A stretch of DNA of 33,059 bases from an uncultured Collinsella sp. (GTDB lineage: Bacteria; Actinomycetota; Coriobacteriia; Coriobacteriales; Coriobacteriaceae): assembly GCA_900551665.1 (NCBI GenBank), contig URWW01000017.1:1-33059 (forward strand), given 5' to 3'. Below are positions 15,407 through 24,225 of this stretch, piece by piece (positions within the stretch are counted from its first letter, which is position 1; every line of letters begins with the position of its first letter). The notes beneath the pieces are model-generated. The model had not been told where the DNA came from. It ran no database searches and saw nothing but the letters and a program-made list of their open reading frames with translations. The translations under genes were made by a program, and so were the position numbers.

Positions 15407-16450
15407 TTGTTTTCACTGATGGACATGTTCTTCGGCCAGTATGACGGCGATCTCGCGATCGATCTCGGTACGGCCAACACGCTCGTCTCGGTTCGAGGCA
15501 AGGGCATCGTCATCCGCGAACCCTCCGTGGTCGCGATCGACAAGAACGATGAGCGGATCCTTGCCGTCGGCATCGAGGCCAAGAGGATGCTCGGCCGCAC
15601 CCCTGGCAACATCGTCGCCGTCCGTCCCCTCAAGGACGGCGTCATCGCCGATTTCGACGTGACCGAGGCCATGCTTCGCTATTTCATCGACAAGGCGAGT
15701 GAGAAGCGCTATCCCTGGACCCCGCGGCCTCGCGTGGTTGTGTGCGTGCCTTCGGGTGTCACGTCCGTTGAGAAGCGCGCCGTCTTTGAGGCGACCATCC
15801 AGGCTGGTGCCCGTCAGGCTTATCTCATCGAGGAGCCGATGGCGGCTGCCATCGGCGCCGATCTTCCGGTCGAGGAGCCCACGGGCTCCATGGTCATCGA
15901 CATCGGCGGCGGCACCACCGAGGTCGCGGTGATCGCCATGGGCGGTATCGTCGTCTCCCAGTCCATCAGAATCGCCGGTGATGAGTTTGACCAGGCGATT
16001 CTCCAGCATGTTCGAGACGCGTACAATCTCGCCATCGGCGAACGGACGGCCGAGGACATCAAGATCAAGGTCGGTTCAGCTGTTCCGCTCAAGGACGAGC
16101 TCGACGTCGAGGTCAACGGCCGCGATGTGATCACGGGTCTTCCCAAGACGGTCCGCATCGAGAGCGAGGAGATTCGTCGCGCGCTGAACAAGCCCCTGGA
16201 TGAGATGACCAAGGCCGTCAAGGACGCCCTTGACGCCACGCCGCCCGATCTCGCGTCCGATCTCATGTACTACGGCATCCTGCTCACAGGCGGCGGTGCC
16301 ATGCTTCGCGGTCTCGATGTCCGGTTGCGCGATGAGACGGGAGTGGCGGTCAATGTGAGTCCGACCGCGCTCGATAACGTCGTGAACGGTTGTGCCCGCG
16401 TGCTCGAGGCGAATGCGTTCGACGGCGGTTTCGTTCAGAGCAACGCGTAA
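15407..16450 (+). CDS. mreB: Rod shape-determining protein MreB
   Basis: Actin-like ATPase that forms membrane-bound filaments guiding lateral cell-wall synthesis. 347 aa, family length. ATP-site motifs: phosphate-1 LAIDLGTANTLV (about 16-27), phosphate-2 VIDIGGGTTEVAVIA, connect EEPMAAAIGA, and adenosine motif LLTGGGAMLRG. I place the start at TTG 15407 because AGGAG (15397-15401) sits five bases upstream; the ATG at 15419 gives four residues fewer but has the ribosome site too far away. The start gives MFSLMDMFFG, a plausible membrane-binding amphipathic N-terminus. First gene of the mreBCD-mrdA-rodA operon. Confidence 0.96.
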   Translation: MFSLMDMFFGQYDGDLAIDLGTANTLVSVRGKGIVIREPSVVAIDKNDERILAVGIEAKRMLGRTPGNIVAVRPLKDGVIADFDVTEAMLRYFIDKASEKRYPWTPRPRVVVCVPSGVTSVEKRAVFEATIQAGARQAYLIEEPMAAAIGADLPVEEPTGSMVIDIGGGTTEVAVIAMGGIVVSQSIRIAGDEFDQAILQHVRDAYNLAIGERTAEDIKIKVGSAVPLKDELDVEVNGRDVITGLPKTVRIESEEIRRALNKPLDEMTKAVKDALDATPPDLASDLMYYGILLTGGGAMLRGLDVRLRDETGVAVNVSPTALDNVVNGCARVLEANAFDGGFVQSNA

Positions 16451-16465
16451 CGGAAAGGTCGGCTT

Positions 16466-17449
16466 GTGCCGGGTAAACCCAAATACTCCTCCAATTTGCA
16501 TAGCTCACGGCAATCAACGGGTGGTCGCCCGTTGATTGCTTTATGTCTCGTGTCCTTACTTCTTCTTACGTTTTATCTGCGCGAGGGGGATGTCGGGGCG
16601 ATTCATTCCCTGCGCGGAGCTGTCATGACGGTCACATCTCCGGTACGCATGCTGGGCGGCGCCGTCGCGGCTCCGTTCAACGCCCTCGGCAACGCCATCG
16701 GCAATGCCGGGGCATCTTCCGAGACCCTTTCCGACCTCAAGAAGGAGAACGAGCGCCTCACCGCCAAGGTCGCCGCGCTCTCCGAGGCGGAGGAGACCGC
16801 CGCCCGTCTCGAGAAGCTCGTCGGCCTGCAGTCGACCTACAATCTCAGCTCGACGGCCGCGCGCATCATCGGGTCGACCGGCGACGCATGGACGAATGCC
16901 GTCGTCATCGACAAGGGGTCGAATGCGGGTTTCGAGGTCGGCATGCCGGTCTGCAGTTCCGGCGGCGTCATCGGCCAGATAATTGAGGTCTCCGCCACAA
17001 CGTCCACGGTTCGACTTGTCAGCGATGAGCAATCGGGTGTTTCCGCCATGGTCCAGGGCTCGCGAGCCCAGGGCATGTTGCGAGGGCAGGCGGACGGGTC
17101 GCTTCGACTCGAGTACGTCGTAGCGGATGCGGAGGTTTCTGCCGGCGACATCATCATCACTTCCGGCATCGGCGGCTCGTTCCCCAAGGGCCTTCCGCTC
17201 GGCACGGTCGCTTCCATCGATCGTGCAGCCAACGCCGTCTACTACACCATCGTCGTCAGGCCCGCTTCCACAGCAGAGAACAACGAGGAGGTCCTCGTCG
17301 TCACCTCGCTTGGAGACGACCAGGTTCCTTCGGACGATGAGGTTGCTGCGGCCAACGGTTCCCCGCAGGGAGGGCCGGCTCAGCAACCCGCTGATGATTC
17401 CAAGACAAGTGACGCCGAAGCCGGTGACGGCGACTCGAGCGATGAGTAG
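16466..17449 (+). CDS. mreC: Rod shape-determining protein MreC
   Basis: 327 aa from GTG 16466 with GGAAAGG upstream, 15 nt after mreB. Bitopic membrane protein that scaffolds the elongasome outside the membrane. A short cytoplasmic N-terminus is followed by one membrane helix (about 23-38, LIALCLVSLLLLTFYL), a coiled coil (about 85-118, LKKENERLTAKVAALSEAEE) and the beta-barrel MreC domain (about 125-275) with conserved GSNAGFEVGMPV, TSGIGGSFPKGLPLG and VASID. It ends in an acidic tail rich in D, E, S and G. The first 25 codons contain a perfect hairpin (see 16510-16542). Confidence 0.95.
   Translation: MPGKPKYSSNLHSSRQSTGGRPLIALCLVSLLLLTFYLREGDVGAIHSLRGAVMTVTSPVRMLGGAVAAPFNALGNAIGNAGASSETLSDLKKENERLTAKVAALSEAEETAARLEKLVGLQSTYNLSSTAARIIGSTGDAWTNAVVIDKGSNAGFEVGMPVCSSGGVIGQIIEVSATTSTVRLVSDEQSGVSAMVQGSRAQGMLRGQADGSLRLEYVVADAEVSAGDIIITSGIGGSFPKGLPLGTVASIDRAANAVYYTIVVRPASTAENNEEVLVVTSLGDDQVPSDDEVAAANGSPQGGPAQQPADDSKTSDAEAGDGDSSDE
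16510..16542 (+). terminator. Perfect 12-bp hairpin with T run inside the 5' end of mreC
   Basis: GCAATCAACGGG (16510-16521) pairs exactly with CCCGTTGATTGC (16528-16539); loop TGGTCG; followed by TTTATG. It covers codons 15-25 of mreC. Its form is that of an intrinsic terminator or attenuator with a short U tract. It may lower expression downstream of mreB. The structure is seen; termination activity is inferred. Confidence 0.5.
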
Positions 17450-17458
17450 GGGGTAGGC

Positions 17459-18019
17459 ATGGCTTTCGAGCTCAATAATTCAGGTCCGAGGCGAAGCCGT
17501 CTCATCGGCATGGCCGTTGCATGCGTCGTGCTTCACCTCGCGCTCGCGCCTCAGCTCCGCCCCTTTGGCGGTACGTTCAACTTCATGCTGGTCCTCACGG
17601 TCTCCATGGCCATATCGATGGACTCGCGTTCGATGGTCTACATCGGCTTCTTCTGCGGCCTTCTGTACGATCTCACCACGACCGGTCCCGTCGGGCTGAT
17701 GTCCCTCCTGCTTGCGCTCGTGGGATATGGCGTCGCCATGGTCTCCCGTGGGCTGGCTTCCGGTGTCGGCATGGAGACCCTTCGCGTCGTCATCGCCGCC
17801 GTCCTCGGAGTCAATCTCGTATATTCCATTGCCATGTCGCTGCTCGGCGTCGAGTCGAGTCTTTTGATCTCGATCGGTGTGCACGGCCTTGCCTCCACCG
17901 CCCTCGATGTACTTGCGGGCGTTCCGTTTCTTTTGTTGGCCGGCGGCTCTGTTTCGCAACGCGGCTTCTCCGCCCGGGGTGCGTATGGCCGTGGGTCCCG
18001 TTTTAAGGGCATGAGGTAG
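17459..18019 (+). CDS. mreD: Rod shape-determining protein MreD
   Basis: 186-aa polytopic membrane protein of the elongasome, partner of MreC. The start at 17459 follows GAGTAGGGGGTAGGC at the mreC end (9-nt gap). Hydrophobic helices: about 15-35, 40-55, 58-72, 78-98, 105-130 and 138-160. The conserved feature is the FNFMLVLTVSMA...GFFCGLLYDLTTTGPVG region, typical of MreD (GLLxDl). It ends in a short basic cytoplasmic tail (RGAYGRGSRFKGMR). MreD sequences are poorly conserved, so length, topology and position between mreC and the PBP2 gene are the main evidence. Confidence 0.9.
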   Translation: MAFELNNSGPRRSRLIGMAVACVVLHLALAPQLRPFGGTFNFMLVLTVSMAISMDSRSMVYIGFFCGLLYDLTTTGPVGLMSLLLALVGYGVAMVSRGLASGVGMETLRVVIAAVLGVNLVYSIAMSLLGVESSLLISIGVHGLASTALDVLAGVPFLLLAGGSVSQRGFSARGAYGRGSRFKGMR

Positions 18020-18028
18020 GTTTCACCT

Positions 18029-20074
18029 ATGGATGCCCAGTTCATCGTCATCGTAGCCGGCGTCATTCTGATCGTCGCCATCGTCGGGTCCCTCCTTTTT
18101 CTCAAGGGCTATTCGGGTAAGTTCACGTTCGACACGCAGAACGGGACGCGGCCGAGGGCCTCGGAGGGGGAGGGTTCCACCCAGGGTGTCAAGTCCAACG
18201 GCCGCTTCAAGCTCCTCACAGCGGGCGTGGGCGCGGTATTCGCAGCCATTATCGCCAAGCTTTGGAGCATGCAGATGGTCTCCTCGGATCATTACGACGC
18301 TCTCGCGGAGAAGAACCAGACGCGCACTGTCACGACGCCCGCGCCGCGTGGGCGCATCCTTGATCGAAACGGCGTCGCCATCGTCGACAATCGTCCTTCC
18401 CTCGCCATCACCGCGTATCGGGACCTGGCCGACGACCCGGTCACCGTCCGGCACCTGGCCAATGTCTTGGGCATGCCGTATATGGCGGTGCTTCGAAACA
18501 TCCAGAACAATACGGAGGGGGCCCAAAGCCCCCACACCATCGCCACAGATGTTCGTCGCTCCACCGTCGCATATATCCAGGAGCACGGTGACCAGTTCCC
18601 CGGCGTCTATGTGGCCGAGCGAACCGAGCGAGCCTATCCGTACGGTGCACTCGCCTGCCATGTGATCGGCTATACCGGAACCGTGACGCAAGAGCAGCTC
18701 GATGCCCAGAAAGATGCGGAGTCGGACTCCGGTTCGATCGTCTACCAGCACGGGGATATCGTCGGGCAGGCGGGTGTCGAGTACTACTATGAAAACCTCC
18801 TGCAGGGGATTCGCGGCGAGCAGACCGTCAAGGTGGATGCCAACGGCAATGTGACCTCGCAAGCGGGCGCCGTTCCCGCGGCACCCGGCAGTGATATCAA
18901 GCTCACCTTGGACATAAAGATCCAACGGGCGTGCGAGGAGGCCCTCCAGCTCAGTCAGTCTGTGGCGGAGCGCACCGGCAACAAGGGCGGCGCCGGTGCA
19001 TGCGTTTGCCTCGATTGCACCAACGGCGACGTTCTCGGCATGGCCAGCTTTCCGTCTTTCGACCCATCTGTGTTCGTCGGCGGCATCTCCTCGGACGTCT
19101 GGGGGGAGCTCAACGATGACGAGGGCGGGCGCCCCCTCGTGAACCGCGCGGTCGGCGGACAGTACATGTCCGCCTCCACGATCAAGCCGTTGAGCTCGTT
19201 CGCCGGCATGGAGTACGGCGTCTATACCGCCGATTCACGGTCCACGTGCACCGGTTGGTGGACGGGCCTCGGCGAGGCGAACGGCAAGGCGTGCTGGCTG
19301 CATTCAGGCCATGGTGTCCGCGGCCTGCAGGATGGCATCCGCGATTCCTGCGACGTCGTGTTCTACGACCTCGGCAAGAACTTCTTCTACGCCGACGGGG
19401 ATTCCGATGGCCTCCAGGAGATGTTTCGACGCTGGGGCCTCGGTTCGAAGACTCAGGTCGACCTGCCTGCCGAAGACGATGGCCGCGTGCCCGATGCGGA
19501 GTGGAAGGAGTCCTACTTCAAAGATTGGTCTCCGGAGGAGCGCGCTTGGACTGCGGGCGATATGACCAACATTGCTATCGGTCAGGGCGACATCCTCGTC
19601 ACGCCGATTCAGATGGCGACCGTCTATGCCGGCATTGCCATGGGTGGCGTCGAATACACGCCGCATGTCCTCCATTCCGTCGTGTCCCGCGATGGGCAGG
19701 GGGACGCTTTCTCCCATGAGCCGAAAAAGCTTCGCACAGTCGAACTGAAAAACCAGGACTCTCAGATGGATCTTGTCCACAGGGCGCTCCTCTCCATGAT
19801 TTACGAGGAGTCCCCCAAGTTGGCCGAGCATTTCAGGAACCTTCCCGTCCAGGTTGCCGGCAAATCGGGCACGGGTGAGAAGGCAGGAGAGGATGACTAC
19901 GCTTGGTTCGTCGCATATGCGCCCTACGATGATCCCAAATACGTGGTCGCCGCCCTCCTCGAGCAGGGTGGTTTCGGAGGAACCTGCGCCATGCCCGCGG
20001 TGAGGCATGTCCTTGGGGCCATCTACGATTGCCCCGATACGGTGAGCTACGACGGTGGAGATACCTCGAGGTAG
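18029..20074 (+). CDS. mrdA: Penicillin-binding protein 2, class B transpeptidase
   Basis: 681-aa D,D-transpeptidase that cross-links peptidoglycan during elongation, partner of RodA. Catalytic motifs: SxxK as S383-T-I-K386, SxD as S440-C-D442 (PBP2 enzymes use D in place of N), and K612-S-G-T615. The pedestal domain precedes (ITPAPRGRILDRNG-like stretch: TTPAPRGRILDRNGVAIVD). Odd: there are two hydrophobic stretches at the N-terminus, about 5-25 (FIVIVAGVILIVAIVGSLLF) and 60-75 (LLTAGVGAVFAAIIAKL), where PBP2 normally has one. The second is the usual signal anchor; the first adds a segment and a basic/acidic linker. The start at 18029 is 9 nt after mreD. Confidence 0.95.
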   Translation: MDAQFIVIVAGVILIVAIVGSLLFLKGYSGKFTFDTQNGTRPRASEGEGSTQGVKSNGRFKLLTAGVGAVFAAIIAKLWSMQMVSSDHYDALAEKNQTRTVTTPAPRGRILDRNGVAIVDNRPSLAITAYRDLADDPVTVRHLANVLGMPYMAVLRNIQNNTEGAQSPHTIATDVRRSTVAYIQEHGDQFPGVYVAERTERAYPYGALACHVIGYTGTVTQEQLDAQKDAESDSGSIVYQHGDIVGQAGVEYYYENLLQGIRGEQTVKVDANGNVTSQAGAVPAAPGSDIKLTLDIKIQRACEEALQLSQSVAERTGNKGGAGACVCLDCTNGDVLGMASFPSFDPSVFVGGISSDVWGELNDDEGGRPLVNRAVGGQYMSASTIKPLSSFAGMEYGVYTADSRSTCTGWWTGLGEANGKACWLHSGHGVRGLQDGIRDSCDVVFYDLGKNFFYADGDSDGLQEMFRRWGLGSKTQVDLPAEDDGRVPDAEWKESYFKDWSPEERAWTAGDMTNIAIGQGDILVTPIQMATVYAGIAMGGVEYTPHVLHSVVSRDGQGDAFSHEPKKLRTVELKNQDSQMDLVHRALLSMIYEESPKLAEHFRNLPVQVAGKSGTGEKAGEDDYAWFVAYAPYDDPKYVVAALLEQGGFGGTCAMPAVRHVLGAIYDCPDTVSYDGGDTSR

Positions 20075-20083
20075 GTGAAGGAC

Positions 20084-21265
20084 ATGGGAAAAGACACGCT
20101 CTCTCGCGTCAACAAGAAGATGGGTGCCAATAGGGCGGGCTTGCGGCAGAAGGTCAGCGTGCCCGTGCTCATTGCCTGGGTGCTCCTGCTCGCCTACGGT
20201 GCCTTTGTGATCTGGACCGCGTCGCTCACCATCGCCGAGGCCTCGTTCACCCGCCAGCTCGTCGGCATCGGTCTTGGCCTGTTCTTGGCGTTCCTGTGCT
20301 GGAGGTCCGATTTCTCAGGCCTGGCCGGCATGACGACCGTCCTACTCGTCGTCGATTTGATCGTCCTGTTCAGCCCCTATATCCCCGGCCTCTCCTACAA
20401 CGCCAAGGGCATGACCGGATGGATCAAGATCCCGCTCATCGGACTCACCTTCCAGCCGGTCGAGCTTGCCAAGCTCATCACGATCTTCTTCGTGGCGTCG
20501 CTCGGCGCGCAGTACAACGGGCGCATCGATTCGGTGAGGGAGTACGTCAAGCTCTGCGCGATGCTCATGGTTCCCTTCGGTGCGGCCGTGGTCGCAGGCG
20601 ACCTGGGCAGCGGCCTGGTGATCTTCTTTGCCGGCGCCGCCATCATCATGATGAGCGGCCCGCGGAAGGAATGGGTGCTGTGCACCGTGGCGCTCATCAT
20701 CGGCCTCGTCTCGATCATGCTCGCTCTCGACTCGGTCCTTGACGGCATGCTGGGGCGCGATGTCCTGCTCAAGCAGTACCAGATGAACCGCCTGCTCGTC
20801 TTCATCGACCCCGAGTCCGACACCTCGGGTGCCGGCTATAACCTGCTGCAGTCCATGATCGCCGTGGGCTCGGGCGGCTTCTTCGGCAAGGGCGTGGGCA
20901 ATGCATCGCAGGCTGGTGCCGGCTTTTTGCCCGAGGCCCATACCGACTTCGTGTTCGCCCTGCTGTCCGAGGAGTTCGGTTTTGTCGGAGCGCTCGTGCT
21001 GCTCGGCCTGTTCGCCTTCCTGATCTTTTCCACCATTCGCGTGGCGCATCGGTCCGACTCCCTGTTCTTGCAGCTCGCGTGCGTGGGCATTGTGGGCATG
21101 TGGACCTTCCAGCTGCTCGAGGAGGTCGGCATGTGCATCGGCCTCATGCCCATCACCGGCATCCCGCTGCCCTTTATCAGCTTCGGTTCGTCGTCAATGC
21201 TCATGCAGTGCGCGGCCGTCGGTATCGTCCAGTCGATCTGGCGAGTGGGCAACAAGTCCGTATAG
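20084..21265 (+). CDS. rodA: Peptidoglycan glycosyltransferase RodA
   Basis: SEDS-family polymerase that extends glycan strands from lipid II with PBP2. About 393 aa, ten membrane helices. Motifs: GMTGWIKIPLIGLTFQPVELAK (helix 4 region; family FQPSE), AGDLGSG, YNLLQSMIAVGSGGFFGKG, LPEAHTDFVFALLSEEFG (catalytic Asp region) and MPITGIPLPFISFGSSS. Start: AGGTGA (20073-20078) is well spaced for ATG 20084, so I prefer it to the GTG at 20075 that directly follows the mrdA stop. Ninth-residue differences do not affect the fold. Confidence 0.95.
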   Translation: MGKDTLSRVNKKMGANRAGLRQKVSVPVLIAWVLLLAYGAFVIWTASLTIAEASFTRQLVGIGLGLFLAFLCWRSDFSGLAGMTTVLLVVDLIVLFSPYIPGLSYNAKGMTGWIKIPLIGLTFQPVELAKLITIFFVASLGAQYNGRIDSVREYVKLCAMLMVPFGAAVVAGDLGSGLVIFFAGAAIIMMSGPRKEWVLCTVALIIGLVSIMLALDSVLDGMLGRDVLLKQYQMNRLLVFIDPESDTSGAGYNLLQSMIAVGSGGFFGKGVGNASQAGAGFLPEAHTDFVFALLSEEFGFVGALVLLGLFAFLIFSTIRVAHRSDSLFLQLACVGIVGMWTFQLLEEVGMCIGLMPITGIPLPFISFGSSSMLMQCAAVGIVQSIWRVGNKSV

Positions 21266-21321
21266 ACCCGTCTGGGTCGTGTGGATACGTCCGTATTGGT
21301 CTGAGCGTTTCGAGGAGTGAC

Positions 21322-22212
21322 ATGAGGATTCCCGTTGATTCTGTCGTTGACGCCGTCAAGATGGGCGCGAGCGTCCAAGGCGATATTGATGCGCCGGTGC
21401 GCGTGGCGGTCTACCTTGACGCCGGTGCGCCCTCCCATATCGTTTCGTGCCTGCGCGACGCCCTGGTGCCGCAGACGACCTCGGGTCTCGTGCGCGTCGC
21501 GCGTCTCGATGCGCCCGTGTTTTCCGTCAAGGCCGATACCGATGTCGCCCTGGTGGTGAGCTCGGGCAGCCCGCTGCTGCAAGAGCGCGTCCAGCAGATC
21601 GTGATCGCGGGCGTCCCGACCGTCGTTCTCTGCGAATCAAGCGTCGAGGTGCCCTTTATCCAGCAGGATACGGCGATGTTCGGGCTTATCGCCGCGAGTG
21701 ATGCAACCCATCTGCTCTCCTCGCTTGCGCGCTGGATCTTGGATCGGACCGATAAAGACACTGCCTTTGCCGCGAACTTCGCCTTCATGCGCATCGCGGC
21801 CGCTATGCGGGTGGTTCGCTCGGCGACCATGGCCAACCTCGCCACTGGTGCGTTGTTCTTCATGCCGGGCGCCGATTTTCCCGTTATGACCATGACGCAG
21901 CTCGGGATGATGCTCAAGCTCGCGGGCGTGTTTGGCAAGCCCATGCGGGCTGAGCGCGCGTATGAGGCCGCCATGGTGCTCGCGGGTGCGCTCGCTCTGC
22001 GCGCCGGGGCGCGTGCGGTGGCGCGTCGCATCGGGCGCCCGGGTGTGGTCTTCAAGGCCCTTGTCGCGGGCGCCGGGACGTTTGGCATGGGGTGTTGCCT
22101 CAGTGCCTATTACGAGCGCGATGTCGACTACGGTCCTCTGAACGACTTTTTCCGCGGGATGTATTCGCGCGCGAAGACCCTGCTCGCCCCTGAGCCGCAG
22201 GTGGTCGCGTAG
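21322..22212 (+). CDS. Unknown protein with a DUF697-like C-terminus
   Basis: 296 aa, ATG 21322 with GAGGAG six bases upstream. Not confidently recognised. The first 140 residues look like an alternating beta/alpha fold (VRVAVYLDAGAPSHIVSCL; VALVVSSGS; QIVIAGVPTVVLCE) similar in order to a small GTPase but without a P-loop where one would be expected. Residues about 155-260 resemble DUF697/YcjF-type regions: ATMANLATGALFFMPGADFP, then QLGMMLKLAGVFG and an Ala/Arg-rich helical stretch. It has amphipathic or membrane-associated helices but no clear signal peptide. It follows rodA after 56 nt on the same strand with no terminator seen, so it may be the last gene of the shape operon. Confidence 0.7.
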   Translation: MRIPVDSVVDAVKMGASVQGDIDAPVRVAVYLDAGAPSHIVSCLRDALVPQTTSGLVRVARLDAPVFSVKADTDVALVVSSGSPLLQERVQQIVIAGVPTVVLCESSVEVPFIQQDTAMFGLIAASDATHLLSSLARWILDRTDKDTAFAANFAFMRIAAAMRVVRSATMANLATGALFFMPGADFPVMTMTQLGMMLKLAGVFGKPMRAERAYEAAMVLAGALALRAGARAVARRIGRPGVVFKALVAGAGTFGMGCCLSAYYERDVDYGPLNDFFRGMYSRAKTLLAPEPQVVA

Positions 22213-22266
22213 GCCGGCTTGTCGCGGCTTTTGGTCTGCTGCCGCCGTCTGTGCGGAGCGGCTCCG

Positions 22267-22296
22267 TTCGCCCATGTCGCGACGATGCGCTATCAT
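22267..22296 (+). promoter_or_regulatory. Possible promoter of the radical-SAM pair
   Basis: TATCAT (22291-22296, five of six to TATAAT) with a weak TTCGCC 18 nt upstream. It lies in the 135-nt gap between the DUF697-like gene and the TIGR03960 gene; transcription would begin near 22303. Confidence 0.35.
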
Positions 22297-22347
22297 TCCC
22301 GACACCCGTGACTTTTACTTCCGTTAAGCCCCCGATAAGGAGGATTC

Positions 22348-24225
22348 ATGCGAGTTCCCTATGAGAACCGCTTCCATGAGCTTGAACCGCTGCTCGCCCG
22401 CGTCGAAAAGCCCACACGCTACATCGACCATGAGTGGGGAGCGCTGTACAAGCCCGAGGCCGAGCACCGCTGCGTGCTCATCTATCCCGACGTGTACGAG
22501 GTGGGCCTGCCCAACCAGGGCATCGCCATCCTGTACCGCAACCTCAACGAGGCCCCCGGCCTTTCCTGCGAGCGCGGCTATATCCCGTGGGTCGACATGG
22601 CCGATGAGATGCGCGCTGCCGGAATCCCGCTGCTCTCGCTCGAGGGCGCTGCTCCCATCGCGTCCTTCGACGTTGTGGGCTTCCACGTGCCGCATGAGAT
22701 GGCGTGCACCAACTACCTTGAGGGCCTCGACCTTGCCGGCATCCCGCTTCATGCCGCCGATCGCGGTGAGGACGACCCCATCGTCATCTGCGGCGGTCCT
22801 TCCGTCTATAATCCCGAGCCCCTGGCTCCGTTCTTCGACTGCATGATGATCGGCGAGGGTGAGGAGCAGATTGTCGAGTTCTGCCAGCGCCATCGCGAAC
22901 TGCGCGATGCCGGCGTGTCCCGTGCCGAGATGCTTCGCGAGCTTTCGAAGATCGGCGGCGTTTACGTGCCGTCCCTCTATGAGGTGCGCCATGATGAGCC
23001 CTGCTCGCCGCATGGTTACACGGTCCCGCGCGAGGGCGAGGAGGTCCCGCCGGTCGTGTACAAGCGCGTGGTGAAGGACTTTGGCGCCACCAACCCGGTC
23101 CCGCAGGCCGTCGTTCCCTACATGCAGATCGTCCAGGACCGACTTTGCGTCGAGGTGCTGCGCGGCTGCGCGCGCGGTTGCCGCTTCTGCCAGGCGGGCA
23201 TGACGTACCGCCCGGTGCGCGAGCGCTCCGCCGACCAGGTTGTCTCCGCCGTCACGGGCGGTCTGGCCCACATGGGTTACGACGAGGTCTCGCTCAACTC
23301 GCTCTCCACCACCGATCACTCCAAATGCGCAGAGATGCTCAATCGTCTCAACAAGCGCCTGGGCGACACCGGTATCTCCATCTCCGTTCCGTCTCAGCGC
23401 CTCGACTCCTTTGGCGTGGACATGGCCGCGGCCGTTGCGGGGGAGAAGAAGGGCGGCCTCACCTTCGCTCCCGAGGCCGGCAGCCAGCGCATGCGCGACA
23501 TCATCAACAAGAACGTGACCGAGGAGGATCTCGAGCGCGCCACGCGCGCCGCGTTCGAGGCCGGTTGGCGTCGCGTCAAGCTGTACTTCATGATGGGTCT
23601 GCCGGGGGAGACCGATGAGGATATCGTCGCCATTGCCGAGCTCGCCGACCATACGCTCGAGATCGCGCGCGAGGTCGTTCCCAAGGAGCAGCGCGGCGGT
23701 ATTTCCGTGTCTATCTCGGTGTCGGTGTTCATCCCCAAGGCGCACACCCCGTTCCAGTGGTGTCCGCAGCTCGACGACGCCGAGGTCAAGCGCCGCCAGC
23801 AGCTGCTCTTCCATTCGGTGAAGAACCGCGCCGTTCGCATCCACTGCCACGACGCCGCCACCTCGCTCGTCGAGGCCGTTATGAGCCGCGGCGGTCGCGA
23901 TATCGCTCCTCTTATCGAGGGCGCCTGGAGGCGCGGCCAGCGCTTCGACGCCTGGACCGAGCAGTTCGAGCTCGGTCGCTGGGAAGAGGCTGCCGCCGAG
24001 CTTGGCATGGACCTGAGGGCGCTCGCCCAGGAGTCCTTCGAGCTCGATTGGCGTTTGCCCTGGGAGCATGTGAGTCCGGGCGTGTCCCGCGGGTTCCTCC
24101 TGCGCGAGTACCGTCGATCCCTCGAGGGCGTCACCACGCCCGACTGCACGCGCGAGTCCTGCACGGGCTGCGGCGTGTGCCCGACCCTGAAGGCCGACAA
24201 CGTCTTAGTTGGTGAGCGCGCATGA
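22348..24225 (+). CDS. Radical SAM protein, TIGR03960 family (B12-binding-type N-terminus)
   Basis: 625 aa. The N-terminal about 200 residues match the TIGR03960 lead domain (YENRFHELEPLLARVEKP; CVLIYPDVYEVGLPNQGIAILY), a B12-binding-like fold. The radical SAM core has the 4Fe-4S motif CARGCRFCQAG (C-x3-C-x2-C) near residue 275, then TFAPEAGSQRMRDIINKN and MMGLPGETDED. The C-terminal part ends in a Cys cluster (CTRESCTGCGVCP) that could hold a second cluster. The start at 22348 follows AAGGAGG. The stop overlaps the next ATG (ATGA). The reaction is not known; the pair sits upstream of rplU in many bacteria, hinting at RNA or ribosome modification. Confidence 0.92.
   Translation: MRVPYENRFHELEPLLARVEKPTRYIDHEWGALYKPEAEHRCVLIYPDVYEVGLPNQGIAILYRNLNEAPGLSCERGYIPWVDMADEMRAAGIPLLSLEGAAPIASFDVVGFHVPHEMACTNYLEGLDLAGIPLHAADRGEDDPIVICGGPSVYNPEPLAPFFDCMMIGEGEEQIVEFCQRHRELRDAGVSRAEMLRELSKIGGVYVPSLYEVRHDEPCSPHGYTVPREGEEVPPVVYKRVVKDFGATNPVPQAVVPYMQIVQDRLCVEVLRGCARGCRFCQAGMTYRPVRERSADQVVSAVTGGLAHMGYDEVSLNSLSTTDHSKCAEMLNRLNKRLGDTGISISVPSQRLDSFGVDMAAAVAGEKKGGLTFAPEAGSQRMRDIINKNVTEEDLERATRAAFEAGWRRVKLYFMMGLPGETDEDIVAIAELADHTLEIAREVVPKEQRGGISVSISVSVFIPKAHTPFQWCPQLDDAEVKRRQQLLFHSVKNRAVRIHCHDAATSLVEAVMSRGGRDIAPLIEGAWRRGQRFDAWTEQFELGRWEEAAAELGMDLRALAQESFELDWRLPWEHVSPGVSRGFLLREYRRSLEGVTTPDCTRESCTGCGVCPTLKADNVLVGERA

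Noticed and set aside
16543..16986. Frameshift or second gene in mreC (frame +1 open from 16543)
   Set aside because: The main frame carries the membrane helix, coiled coil and MreC domain without interruption.
19346..19354. Loss of the SxN motif in PBP2 (SCD)
   Set aside because: Asp at the third position is normal for elongation-type PBP2 proteins, so this is not a defect.
22324..24069. 581-codon minus-strand frame opposite the TIGR03960 gene
   Set aside because: Composition shadow; low-complexity His/Arg/Gly/Leu content and no start signal. The same holds for the minus frame at 26023-27558 opposite obgE.
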